Shown piece by piece: positions 56,527 to 64,000 of a stretch of 64,000 nt of DNA. The DNA comes from AP-15 sp963814805 (lineage in GTDB: Bacteria > Pseudomonadota > Alphaproteobacteria > ATCC43930 > CGMCC-115725): the NCBI GenBank assembly GCA_963814805.1, contig CAWFER010000023.1, forward strand, positions 1 through 64,000, given 5' to 3'. How positions within the stretch are numbered: position 1 is the stretch's first letter; the number at the start of each line of letters is the position of its first letter. The notes beneath the pieces are model-generated. The model was given only the letters and a program-made list of their open reading frames with translations, ran no database searches and was not told where the DNA came from. The position numbers and the translations under genes were made by a program.

Positions 56527-58047
56527 GTGCCGTGCCGCCTCTCGACCTTGATGCGTCGTGCCGCCGCCGCGGCGCTCGCGGCGTTGCTGTTCGCGGCTCC
56601 GGCGATCGTCGCCAGCGGGCCGGCGTTGGCGCGGGCGGCGCCCCACAGCTTTGCCGATCTCGCCGCCCGGCTTTTGCCCTCGGTCGTCAACATTTCGACA
56701 ACGCAGATCCTGAAGGCCTCGAGCGGCGACGGCGACCAGGACCAGCCGGACATGCCGCAGTTTCCGCCGGGCTCGCCGTTTGAAAAGTTCTTTCACGACT
56801 TTCTCGAGCACGGCCTGCCCAAGGGCGACCAGCCCGACATCGAGCCCCGCAAGGCGACCTCGCTCGGCTCCGGCTTCATCATCGATCCGGCCGGCTATAT
56901 CGTCACCAACAACCACGTCATCGCCGATGCCGACCAGATCACCGTCATCCTGCACGACAACACCAATCTGAAGGCCACTGTCGTTGGCCGCGACACCAAG
57001 ACCGACATCGCCCTTCTCAAGGTCAAAGCCGGCGAGCCGCTGACCGCGGCGGTCTGGGGGAACAGCGATACGGCGCGGGTCGGCGACTGGGTGCTGGCGA
57101 TCGGCAACCCGTTCGGGCTCGGCGGCAGCGTCACCGCCGGCATCCTGTCGGCGCGGCAGCGCGACATAAATTCCGGCCCTTACGACGATTTCCTGCAAAC
57201 CGACGCGCCGATCAACCGCGGCAATTCGGGCGGTCCGATGTTCAACATGGACGGCCAGGTGATCGGGATCAACACCGCGATCTATTCGCCCTCGGGCGGC
57301 TCGATCGGCATCGGCTTCGCGATTCCCTCGGCGCTCGCCGAGGAGGTCGTGAACGAGCTCAAGAACGAGACCGATCACACCGTGCATCGCGGCTGGCTCG
57401 GCGTGCGCATCCAGGCGGTGACCGACGAGATCGCCGAAAGTCTCGGGCTCGGCAAGGCGCGCGGCGCGCTGGTCGCCAGCGTCAACAACAACGGTCCGGC
57501 GCAGGCCGCCGGGATCGAGCCCGGCGACGTCATCCTGAGCTTCAACGGCAAGGATGTCGACGACATGCGTCGCCTGCCGCGGCTCGTTGCCGAGACGCCG
57601 GTGGACAAGACCGTCGCCGTGACCCTGTGGCGCAAACGCGCTCAGACCACCGTCGAGGTCAAGGTCGGCAAGCTGCAGGAGAGCGATAAGCAGGCGAGCG
57701 CGCGGTCCGATGCGACCAAGAGAACCCCGAAAAGCCAGCCTGGCCTGGTCAAGACGCTGGGGCTCACCCTCTCCGGCATCACCCCGGATCTCAAGGACAA
57801 ATATTCGCTCGGCGACGACGCCAAGGGTGTCGTCGTCATCGATGTCGCCAAGAACAGCGCGGCCGACGACCGCGGCGTGCGGCCGGGCGATGTGATCATG
57901 GAAGCAGCGCAGGAAGAAGTCAGAAGCCCGCAGGACGTCAGCGCCAAGGTCGACCAGGCGAAGAAATCCGGGCGCAAATCGATCCTGCTGCTGGTCGAGC
58001 GGCAAGGCGACCTGCACTTTGTCGCACTGCGTCTCGACCGCAGCTGA
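56527..58047 (+). CDS. degP: Do/DegP-like periplasmic serine protease
   Basis: HtrA-family protease and chaperone of the periplasm. Signal peptide MRRAAAAALAALLFAAPAI is cleaved near ALA. The trypsin-like domain carries the catalytic His in GYIVTNNHVIADADQ, Asp in DTKTDIALLKVK and Ser in PINRGNSGGPMFN. Two PDZ domains follow (GWLGVRIQAVTDEIAESLGL with GIEPGDVILSFNGK, then GVVVIDVAKNSAADDRGVRP). The GTG at 56527 is chosen because GAGGAG lies nine bases upstream, although an ATG at 56497 is also in frame. Intact, about 506 residues. Confidence 0.94.
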   Translation: MPCRLSTLMRRAAAAALAALLFAAPAIVASGPALARAAPHSFADLAARLLPSVVNISTTQILKASSGDGDQDQPDMPQFPPGSPFEKFFHDFLEHGLPKGDQPDIEPRKATSLGSGFIIDPAGYIVTNNHVIADADQITVILHDNTNLKATVVGRDTKTDIALLKVKAGEPLTAAVWGNSDTARVGDWVLAIGNPFGLGGSVTAGILSARQRDINSGPYDDFLQTDAPINRGNSGGPMFNMDGQVIGINTAIYSPSGGSIGIGFAIPSALAEEVVNELKNETDHTVHRGWLGVRIQAVTDEIAESLGLGKARGALVASVNNNGPAQAAGIEPGDVILSFNGKDVDDMRRLPRLVAETPVDKTVAVTLWRKRAQTTVEVKVGKLQESDKQASARSDATKRTPKSQPGLVKTLGLTLSGITPDLKDKYSLGDDAKGVVVIDVAKNSAADDRGVRPGDVIMEAAQEEVRSPQDVSAKVDQAKKSGRKSILLLVERQGDLHFVALRLDRS

Positions 58048-58082
58048 ACCCAGGATCGCGGTTCATCGGTCAGCCTGACCGG

Positions 58083-58967
58083 TCAGCCGCTGGCGAACTC
58101 CGCCTTGCGATAGCCTTGGGCGTAGAGCAGACCGGTTAGATCGGCATGGTCGAGACGCCAGCGCGCGGCGGCCGCGACCGCAGGCTTGGCGCGGAAGGCG
58201 ATGCCGAGCCCGGCGGCGGCCAGCATCGCGAGATCGTTGGCGCCATCGCCGACCGCGATCGCCTGGGCCGGGGTTATGCCGCGCGCCGCAGCGAGCGCCA
58301 CGAGCGCGTCCCGCTTGCCCGCGCCGGTGACGATCGGCGGCGCCACCTTGCCGGTCAGCCGGCCGCCGGCTGCCTCCAGCCGGTTGGCGACGACGTGGTC
58401 GAAGCCGAGCGCGCGCGCCACCCGCTCGGCAAAAATCGTGAACCCGCCGGTGACGAGGGCGGTCGCCGCACCGGCCCGGCGCATGGTGGCGACCAGGGCC
58501 GCCGCCCCGGAACTCAGCCGAATTCGCGCCGCCGCCTGGTCGAGAACGCCGGCCTCGGTCCCGGCCAGCAGGGCGACGCGGGCCTCGAGGGCGGCGGCGA
58601 AATCGATCTCGCCGTTCATCGCCCGGCGGGTGATCGCGGCGACCCCCGGGCCGAGGCCGAGGATCGACGCCAGCTCGTCGAGCATCTCGTTTTCGATGAT
58701 CGTCGATTCGAGATCGGCGACGAGCATCTGCTTGCGCCGCCCCGCCGCTGGCTGGACCAGGACATCGACCCGGCCGGCGCCGATCACGGCGCGCGCCGCG
58801 ACGGCCAGCGCCGTGGGGTCCGCTGCTTCGAAAACCAGGTCGCAGGCTTCGTCCGGCGCGAGCCAGACCGGGAGGGTCGGGACCGCCAGCGCCGCGGCGA
58901 CCGCGGCGACATGGCGCCGCAGGCGGCAATCGCGAGCGCCGGCGATCAGGGTGAGGGCAACGCGCAT
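58083..58967 (-). CDS. serB: Phosphoserine phosphatase SerB
   Basis: Last step of serine synthesis. An N-terminal ACT-like region (RVALTLIAGARDCRLRRHVA) precedes the HAD domain: motif I VADLESTIIENEMLDELASI, motif II SGGFT-type ALVTGGFTIFAERVARALG, and motif III/IV GITPAQAIAVGDGANDLAML. Motif I reads D-L-E-S-T rather than the usual D-x-D-S-T, so the general-acid Asp is Glu. 294 residues, intact. Divergent from miaA by 45 bp, as in other alphaproteobacteria. Confidence 0.93.
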   Translation of the reverse strand: MRVALTLIAGARDCRLRRHVAAVAAALAVPTLPVWLAPDEACDLVFEAADPTALAVAARAVIGAGRVDVLVQPAAGRRKQMLVADLESTIIENEMLDELASILGLGPGVAAITRRAMNGEIDFAAALEARVALLAGTEAGVLDQAAARIRLSSGAAALVATMRRAGAATALVTGGFTIFAERVARALGFDHVVANRLEAAGGRLTGKVAPPIVTGAGKRDALVALAAARGITPAQAIAVGDGANDLAMLAAAGLGIAFRAKPAVAAAARWRLDHADLTGLLYAQGYRKAEFASG

Positions 58968-59012
58968 TGCCCATCGTCCTACGCCCCTCGCCCGACCGGC
59001 GACAAGCGGCGC

Positions 59013-59975
59013 GTGGATCCGGCGCCGGCGGCGGCGCGGGATCCGGCGGTGGTGGTCATCGCCGGCCCGACGGCGAGCGGCAAATCCGCGCTGGCTCTCG
59101 AACTGGCCGCCTGTCTGGGCGCCACCGTCATCAACGCCGATGCGCTGCAATGTTATCGCGACCTGAAGATCCTGACGGCGCGCCCGGGCCGCGCCGCCAT
59201 GGAGCGGGCGCCGCATCGGCTCTACGGTTTTCTCGATGCGGCCGAGCGCGGCTCGGTCGCCGGCTGGCGCGGTCGCGCCGTCGCCGAGATCGCCGCCGCC
59301 GCCCAATCGGGCAGGCTGGCGCTGGTGGTTGGCGGCGCCGGGCTTTATATCCGGGCGCTGACCCACGGGCTGGCGCCATTCCCGGCGGTTCCAGAACTGG
59401 TCCGGGCGCAGGCGCGGGCGCTCTATCGCCAGCTCGGCGGGGCGGCGTTTCGCCAGCGCCTGGCGGCGCTCGACCCCGCCGCCGCCGAGCGGCTGCCTGC
59501 CGGCGACGGCCAGCGGCTGGTGCGCGCCTATGCAATGGTGCGCGCCACCGGGCGGACGATCGGCGCCTGGCGCGAGCGGCCCCATGCGCCGCTGGCCTGC
59601 CGCCTGGCCACGATCCTGTTGATGCCGCCGCGCGATCGGCTCTACCGGGCCTGCGATGCGCGGTTTGCCGCGATGATCGACGCGGGCGCGCTCGGCGAGG
59701 CGGCGGCGCTGATGGCGCGCGGGCTCGACCCCGATCTGCCGGCGCTGAAGGCGTTGGGGCTGCAACAGCTGATGCGTCATCTGCATGGCGAGATGCCGCT
59801 GGCCGAGGCGATCGCCGCAGCGCAGCGCGCGACGCGCCATTACGCAAAGCGGCAGACAACCTGGTTTCGCCACCAGCTCGCCCCGGATCTGATCCTCGAC
59901 GAGCAATTTTCGGAAAGTTTGCTGCGCCGCTCACGCCAGTTTATTGACGAGTTTTTGTTGACCCACCCGGCATAG
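59013..59975 (+). CDS. miaA: tRNA dimethylallyltransferase MiaA
   Basis: Adds an isopentenyl group to A37 of UNN-decoding tRNAs. P-loop VVIAGPTASGKSALALELAA, substrate Asp in VINADALQCYRDLKILTARP, YGFLDAAERGSVAGWRGRAV, LVVGGAGLYIRALTHGLAPF, and the C-terminal ALKALGLQQLMRHLHGEMPL with RATRHYAKRQTTWFRHQ. The GTG start at 59013 is inferred, as no ATG stands near the P-loop. Intact, about 320 residues. Followed by ilvB 86 bp later. Confidence 0.94.
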   Translation: MDPAPAAARDPAVVVIAGPTASGKSALALELAACLGATVINADALQCYRDLKILTARPGRAAMERAPHRLYGFLDAAERGSVAGWRGRAVAEIAAAAQSGRLALVVGGAGLYIRALTHGLAPFPAVPELVRAQARALYRQLGGAAFRQRLAALDPAAAERLPAGDGQRLVRAYAMVRATGRTIGAWRERPHAPLACRLATILLMPPRDRLYRACDARFAAMIDAGALGEAAALMARGLDPDLPALKALGLQQLMRHLHGEMPLAEAIAAAQRATRHYAKRQTTWFRHQLAPDLILDEQFSESLLRRSRQFIDEFLLTHPA

Positions 59976-60061
59976 CTGATTAGGTTGCCGCCCCGCCTGA
60001 AGGCGATGGCGCCGCGGCGCCCACTGCCGAGGCGATTTGTCTCAACCCAAAGGAGCGCGTC

Positions 60062-61852
60062 ATGTCGGCCGAGCCGATCAGCGGAGCAGAAATCGTCATC
60101 AAGGCGCTCGTCGACCAGGGCGTCGATGTCGTTTTCGGCTATCCGGGCGGCGCGGTATTGCCGATCTATGATGCGCTCTTCAAGCAGAATGCGTTGCGTC
60201 ACATCCTAGTGCGCCAGGAAGGTGGTGCTGTGCATGCCGCCGAGGGTTATGCGCGTTCGACCGGGCGGGTCGGCGTCGTCCTGGTGACCAGCGGCCCCGG
60301 CGCCACCAACGCGGTTACCGGGCTGACCGACGCGCTGATGGATTCGGTGCCGATCGTCTGCCTGACCGGGCAGGTTCCGACCCATCTGATCGGCAACGAC
60401 GCTTTCCAGGAAGCCGACACCACCGGCATCACCCGGCCTTGCACCAAGCATAATTATCTGGTCAAGGATGTGCGCGAGCTGGCGCGCGTGCTGCATGAGG
60501 CCTTTTACGTCGCCAGGAGCGGCCGGCCGGGGCCGGTGGTCGTCGATCTGCCCAAGGACATCCTGTTCGCGCTCGGCCCCTACAGCCTGCCCCAGGACGG
60601 GCGGCACAAAAGCTACCGCCCGCAGCTGGCGCCCGACCCGGCGCGCATCGCCGAGGCCGCCCGGATGATCGCCGAGGCCAAGCGGCCGCTGTTCTACGGC
60701 GGCGGCGGGCTGATCAACTCCGGCCCCGAGGCCTGCGCCCGTTTTACCGAGCTGGTGCGCGCGACCGACGCGCCCTGCACCCTGACCTTGATGGGTCTGG
60801 GCGCGTTCCCGGCGAGCGACCCGCATTTTCTCGGCATGGTCGGCATGCACGGCGCCTACGAGGCCAATCTGGCGATGCATGGCTGCGATTTGATGATCGC
60901 GGTCGGCGCTCGCTTCGACGACCGGGTGACTGGGCGCTTGAACGCCTTTTCGCCCGGCTCGAAAAAGATCCACATCGACATCGATCCGTCTTCGATCAAC
61001 AAGAACGTACGGGTCGACCTGCCGATCCTCGGCGATGCCGGACAGGCGATGACGGCGCTGCTCGCCGCAGGGAAAACCGCGCCGTCAACCGCGCCCGGGG
61101 CCGACGGCCCGCCGGATTGCATTTTGGCCGCGCGCGCGCAGTGGTGGCGCACGATCGAGGGCTGGCGCGCCCGCGACTGCCTGCGCTACGACAAGAGCCG
61201 CCGCGATCTGATCAAGCCGCAATACGCACTCGAACGGTTGTTCGCACAGACCGTGGGCCGAGACCTCTACATCACCACCGAGGTCGGCCAGCACCAGATG
61301 TGGGCGGCGCAGTTTCTGAAGTTCGACGAGCCGTATCACTGGATGACCTCGGGCGGCCTCGGCACCATGGGCTACGGCCTGCCGGCGGCGGTCGGAGTAC
61401 AGATAGCCCACCCCGAGGCGCTGGTCATCGACGTTGCCGGCGAGGCCTCGATCCTGATGAACATCCAGGAAATGTCGACAATTGCCCAATACCGCTTGCC
61501 GGTCAAAGTATTCATCTTGAACAACCAGTATATGGGCATGGTCCGCCAATGGCAGGAATTGCTCCATGGCGGCCGTTATTCCGAGAGCTATACCGCGGCC
61601 CTGCCCGATTTCGTCAAATTGGCCGACGCCTTTGGCGCCTCGGGGCGGCGGGTGGAAAACCCGGCCGAGCTCGACGATGCAATCGCCTGGATGCTAAAGA
61701 CGCCAGGGGCGGCGATCCTCGACGTCGCCGTCGACCAGGCCGAGAACTGCTTTCCGATGATCCCGTCGGGCGCCGCGCACAACGAGATGCTGCTCGGCCC
61801 CGAGGACGAGGCCCAAAAGCCGGTCTCCGAAGAGGGCATGGTGCTGGTGTGA
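60062..61852 (+). CDS. ilvB: Acetolactate synthase large subunit
   Basis: ThDP/FAD enzyme, the first common step of valine, leucine and isoleucine synthesis. 596 residues. The N domain carries the catalytic Glu in VRQEGGAVHAAEGYARSTGR, then GPGATNAVTGLTDALMDSVP. The FAD/middle domain includes GVVGMHG-type LGMVGMHGAYEANLAMHGCD and AVGARFDDRVTGRL. ThDP/Mg motif: VIDVAGEASILMNIQEMSTI to NNQYMGMVRQW. AAAGGAGCGCGTC precedes the ATG. First of ilvB-ilvN-ilvC. Confidence 0.97.
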   Translation: MSAEPISGAEIVIKALVDQGVDVVFGYPGGAVLPIYDALFKQNALRHILVRQEGGAVHAAEGYARSTGRVGVVLVTSGPGATNAVTGLTDALMDSVPIVCLTGQVPTHLIGNDAFQEADTTGITRPCTKHNYLVKDVRELARVLHEAFYVARSGRPGPVVVDLPKDILFALGPYSLPQDGRHKSYRPQLAPDPARIAEAARMIAEAKRPLFYGGGGLINSGPEACARFTELVRATDAPCTLTLMGLGAFPASDPHFLGMVGMHGAYEANLAMHGCDLMIAVGARFDDRVTGRLNAFSPGSKKIHIDIDPSSINKNVRVDLPILGDAGQAMTALLAAGKTAPSTAPGADGPPDCILAARAQWWRTIEGWRARDCLRYDKSRRDLIKPQYALERLFAQTVGRDLYITTEVGQHQMWAAQFLKFDEPYHWMTSGGLGTMGYGLPAAVGVQIAHPEALVIDVAGEASILMNIQEMSTIAQYRLPVKVFILNNQYMGMVRQWQELLHGGRYSESYTAALPDFVKLADAFGASGRRVENPAELDDAIAWMLKTPGAAILDVAVDQAENCFPMIPSGAAHNEMLLGPEDEAQKPVSEEGMVLV

Positions 61853-61877
61853 GCGCGTTTTCCGTTCACCCGGCAGC

Positions 61878-61911
61878 GCCCTCACCCGCCTCGCTGCGCT
61901 CGGGTGAGGGC
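61878..61911. repeat. Palindrome in the ilvB-ilvN gap
   Basis: Perfect 11-bp stem GCCCTCACCCG / CGGGTGAGGGC with a 12-nt loop in the 96-bp gap between ilvB and ilvN. There is no T-run. It resembles the stem at 27847-27878 and is more likely a dispersed intergenic palindrome than a terminator inside an operon, although partial attenuation is possible. Confidence 0.6.
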
Positions 61912-61948
61912 CGCCGCGAACAGCTTTCGCCATAGCTGGCCGACTTCG

Positions 61949-62452
61949 ATGGCCGACATCGAGCGCCATACCGTCGCCGTGCTGGTCGACAATGAGCCCG
62001 GCATCCTCGCCCGCGTCGTCGGGCTGTTTTCCGGGCGCGGCTACAACATCGAGAGCCTGACTGTTGCCGAGGTCGATCGCCGCAACCGCCTGTCGCGGAT
62101 CACCATCGTGACCTCCGGCACGCGCATGATCATCGAGCAGATCAAGGCGCAATTGTCGCGGCTGGTGCCGGTGCATCAGGTGCATGATCTGACTGATGAA
62201 GGGCCGTTCGTCGAGCGCGAGATGATGCTGGTCAAGGTCGCCGGCAAAGGCGAAGCGCGCATCGAATCGTTGCGCCTGGCCGACATTTTCCGCGCCCGCG
62301 TCGTCAATTCGACGACCGACAGCTTTGTCTTCGAGATGACCGGCTCGGCCGAGAAATTGAACGCCTTTGTTGCGCTGATGGAGCCGCTCGGTCTGGTCGA
62401 GATCTCGCGCACCGGCGCCGTCGCGATCGCCCGCGGGGCAACGAGCTTTTAG
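61949..62452 (+). CDS. ilvN: Acetolactate synthase regulatory small subunit
   Basis: Activates IlvB and confers valine feedback inhibition. 167 residues. N-terminal ACT domain: HTVAVLVDNEPGILARVVGL and FSGRGYNIESLTVAEVDRRN, then ITIVTSGTRMIIEQIKAQLS. The C-terminal domain has REMMLVKVAGKGEARIESLR and ARVVNSTTDSFVFEMTGSAE, ending in ARGATSF. The ATG at 61949 gives the family start MADIERHTVAVL. Intact. Confidence 0.96.
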   Translation: MADIERHTVAVLVDNEPGILARVVGLFSGRGYNIESLTVAEVDRRNRLSRITIVTSGTRMIIEQIKAQLSRLVPVHQVHDLTDEGPFVEREMMLVKVAGKGEARIESLRLADIFRARVVNSTTDSFVFEMTGSAEKLNAFVALMEPLGLVEISRTGAVAIARGATSF

Positions 62453-62504
62453 GACAGCAACGGCCTGAATTATTCGGCAGTCAGTCTGCGTTTAAACCTC
62501 GTCA

Positions 62505-62573
62505 TTCCCGCGAAAGCGGGAACCCCAGGGCCACCGCTCCGGCGCTCGCCCTGGCCCCCCGCTTCCGCGGGGG
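62505..62573. repeat. Paired intergenic hairpins between ilvN and ilvC
   Basis: First stem TTCCCGC-GAAA-GCGGGAA (62505-62522), second stem CCCCCGC-TTCC-GCGGGGG (62556-62573). Both have 7-bp stems and 4-nt loops. The phrase CGTCATTCCCGCGAAAGCGG is a widespread bacterial intergenic repeat form. It sits in the 150-bp gap before ilvC. Confidence 0.8.
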
Positions 62574-62602
62574 CGACGGCATCCCCGGAGAGGAGGCGGG
62601 AC

Positions 62603-63622
62603 ATGCGGGTGTATTACGACCGCGATGCGGATGTGAACCTGGTCAAATCGAAGAAGGTCGCGGTCATCGGCTATGGCAGCCAGGGCCACGCCCACGCCAA
62701 CAATCTGCGCGACAGCGGGGTCAAGGATGTGGTGGTGGCCTTGCGCCCGGGCTCGGCCTCGGCGCACAAGGCCGAAACCGCGGGGCTCAAGGTCGTAACC
62801 CCCTCGGAAGCCGCGAAATGGGCCGACATCGTCATGGTGCTGGCCCCCGACGAATTGCAGGCTCAGCTCTATACGAGCGATCTGCGCGGCAATATGCGTG
62901 AGGGCACGGCACTTGCCGTCGCGCACGGGCTCAGCATCCATTTCCGGTTGATCGAGCCGCGCCCCGACATGGACGTGTTCATGATCGCGCCCAAGGGGCC
63001 GGGCCACACCGTGCGCTCGGAATATCTGCGCGGCGGCGGCGTCCCCTGCCTCGTCGCGGTCGAGCAGAACCCGTCCGGCAACGCGCTCGAGATCGCGCTC
63101 AGCTATGCCTCGGCGATCGGCGGCGGGCGCGCCGGGGTGATCGAGACGACCTTTCGCGAGGAATGCGAGACCGATCTGTTCGGCGAGCAGTCGGTGCTGT
63201 GCGGCGGCCTGACCTCGTTGATCCTGGCCGGGTTCGAGACCCTGGTCGAGGCCGGCTATGCGCCCGAGATGGCCTATTTCGAATGCTGCCACGAGGTCAA
63301 GCTGATCGTCGACCTGATCTATGAGGGCGGCATCGCCAACATGCGCTATTCGGTGTCGAACACCGCCGAATACGGCGACTACTCGCGCGGCCCCAGGGTC
63401 ATCGACGAGCATGTGCGCGCCGAGATGAAGAAGATCCTCGGCGACATCCAATCCGGCCGCTTCGCCCGCGAATGGGTGCTCGAAAACACCGCCGGCCAGC
63501 CGAGCTTCAAGGCGCTGCGTCGGCGCGCCGCCGAGCACGAAATCGAGAAGGTCGGCGAAAGACTGCGCGCGATGATGCCGTGGATCAGCGAGAACCGGCT
63601 CGTCGACAAGACCCGAAACTGA
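62603..63622 (+). CDS. ilvC: Ketol-acid reductoisomerase (NADP+)
   Basis: Second common step of branched-chain amino-acid synthesis. Class I enzyme, 339 residues. N-terminal Rossmann motif VAVIGYGSQGHAHANNLRDS, then VVVALRPGSASAHKAETAGL, where the beta2-alphaB loop Arg/Ser pattern predicts NADPH. Knotted domain: FREECETDLFGEQSVLCGGL supplies metal-binding Asp/Glu, then FECCHEVKLIVDLIYEGGIA and SVSNTAEYGDYSRGP. GGAGAGGAGGCGGGAC before the ATG gives a strong ribosome-binding site. Intact. Confidence 0.97.
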   Translation: MRVYYDRDADVNLVKSKKVAVIGYGSQGHAHANNLRDSGVKDVVVALRPGSASAHKAETAGLKVVTPSEAAKWADIVMVLAPDELQAQLYTSDLRGNMREGTALAVAHGLSIHFRLIEPRPDMDVFMIAPKGPGHTVRSEYLRGGGVPCLVAVEQNPSGNALEIALSYASAIGGGRAGVIETTFREECETDLFGEQSVLCGGLTSLILAGFETLVEAGYAPEMAYFECCHEVKLIVDLIYEGGIANMRYSVSNTAEYGDYSRGPRVIDEHVRAEMKKILGDIQSGRFAREWVLENTAGQPSFKALRRRAAEHEIEKVGERLRAMMPWISENRLVDKTRN

Positions 63623-63730
63623 GCCTCGCCGGCTCGCGGCGCGGCTGCGGCTGGCTCGCAGGAGCGGCAGCCGCACTTACCAAAAATAAACCAATTCAAG
63701 GTTGCATGCCGGGTGGAAGGCGGCCCGGCA

Positions 63731-64000
63731 ATGCGCTTTGCGGTAAGGTCACTCGGTTCGCTGCGGACGCTGCTGATCGTCATGATCGCAGCACCGGTCG
63801 CGCCGACGATCGCATCTTCGATCGTGGTTTTGGCGCGCCTCGCGCATGGCCGGAACGCGGCCGCCAGCATCGCCGAGATCGCTCTTGCTGGCATGGCCTT
63901 GCGGATCATGGGCGGCGGCGTTGCGCTATGGGCGGCCGGACGGCTGATCCGCGCGACGCGGTTGCTATCGCGGGCGGCCGGCGCGCTCGACGCCGGCGCA
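63731..64000 (+). CDS. Membrane protein, N-terminal part (runs off the right edge)
   Basis: An open frame from ATG 63731 to the window end, 90 residues visible. It starts MRFAVRSLGSLRTLLIVMIA. Two hydrophobic segments (LLIVMIAAPVAPTIASSIVV and IALAGMALRIMGGGVALWAA) are followed by GRLIRATRLLSRAAGALDAG, which looks like the start of a HAMP-type linker. A sensor kinase or chemoreceptor-like protein is possible, but the diagnostic domains lie outside the window. A weak inverted repeat (GCGGCTGC at 63641, GCAGCCGC at 63667) lies between ilvC and this frame. Confidence 0.5.
   Translation, partial: MRFAVRSLGSLRTLLIVMIAAPVAPTIASSIVVLARLAHGRNAAASIAEIALAGMALRIMGGGVALWAAGRLIRATRLLSRAAGALDAGA

Noticed and set aside
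58146..59012. Upstream extension of the miaA reading frame, antisense to serB
   Set aside because: The MiaA P-loop begins just after 59013; the upstream part is opposite the conserved HAD motifs of serB.

Overview
The window is high-GC DNA of an alphaproteobacterium. A Rhodospirillales-type soil or environmental lineage is my guess, resting on gene content only: pdxJ, an rlmB/tRNA-Thr neighbourhood, a phasin plus 3-hydroxybutyrate dehydrogenase, a TIGR01459-type HAD protein, and the order degP-serB-miaA-ilvB-ilvN-ilvC. Most of it is ordinary chromosome carrying three accessory patches.

Layout. 1-5489: tripartite RND efflux operon (outer-membrane factor, adaptor, pump) on the minus strand. 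5682-5753: tRNA-Thr(UGU). 5717-11323: a 5.6 kb integrative element bounded by 37-bp direct repeats of the 5' half of that tRNA, with a tyrosine integrase and a run of small unfamiliar genes. 11383-18045: housekeeping and envelope genes (rlmB, manC-type mannose-1-phosphate guanylyltransferase, phasin, glutathione transferase, prepilin peptidase, GspE ATPase). 18429-20731: an AT-richer, damaged BcgI-like restriction-modification locus. 20911-29646: catabolic and redox genes (molybdenum hydroxylase large subunit, free-Met-R-SO reductase, carboxymuconolactone decarboxylase family, GMC oxidoreductase, MDR oxidoreductase, NTF2-like, EthD-like, cupin and VOC proteins). 29647-34003: a second RND pump with adaptor. 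34124-39520: persulfide dioxygenase-rhodanese fusion, D-aminoacylase-type amidohydrolase, and a valine-degradation pair. 39642-42672: a mobile-element graveyard (HEPN/AbiU2-like gene split by an IS1595-like fragment, a membrane protein, a RAYT remnant beside its REP hairpin, and a 5'-truncated IS3 transposase). 43026-51548: acyl-CoA dehydrogenase, VOC protein, phosphoesterase, FNT channel, bdhA, EEP nuclease family, HAD protein. 51744-63622: core genes lepA, amidohydrolase, pdxJ, PH-domain protein, degP, serB/miaA (divergent) and ilvB-ilvN-ilvC. A truncated membrane gene closes the window.

How the genes work together. The two RND systems export amphiphiles. ilvBNC performs the first two steps of branched-chain amino-acid synthesis, while the acyl-CoA dehydrogenase/hydroxyisobutyryl-CoA hydrolase pair at 37-39.5 kb works in the opposite direction, on valine breakdown. 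Phasin and BdhA point to polyhydroxybutyrate metabolism.

Caveat on quality. Many obviously orthologous genes, including lepA, are broken by single-base frame changes, and almost all of those I could resolve are one-base insertions. This looks like consensus error in the sequence rather than mass pseudogenisation, so broken genes are annotated over their full reconstructed span. The best candidate for something undescribed is the 5.6 kb tRNA-Thr element. The HEPN plus membrane-protein pair is second.
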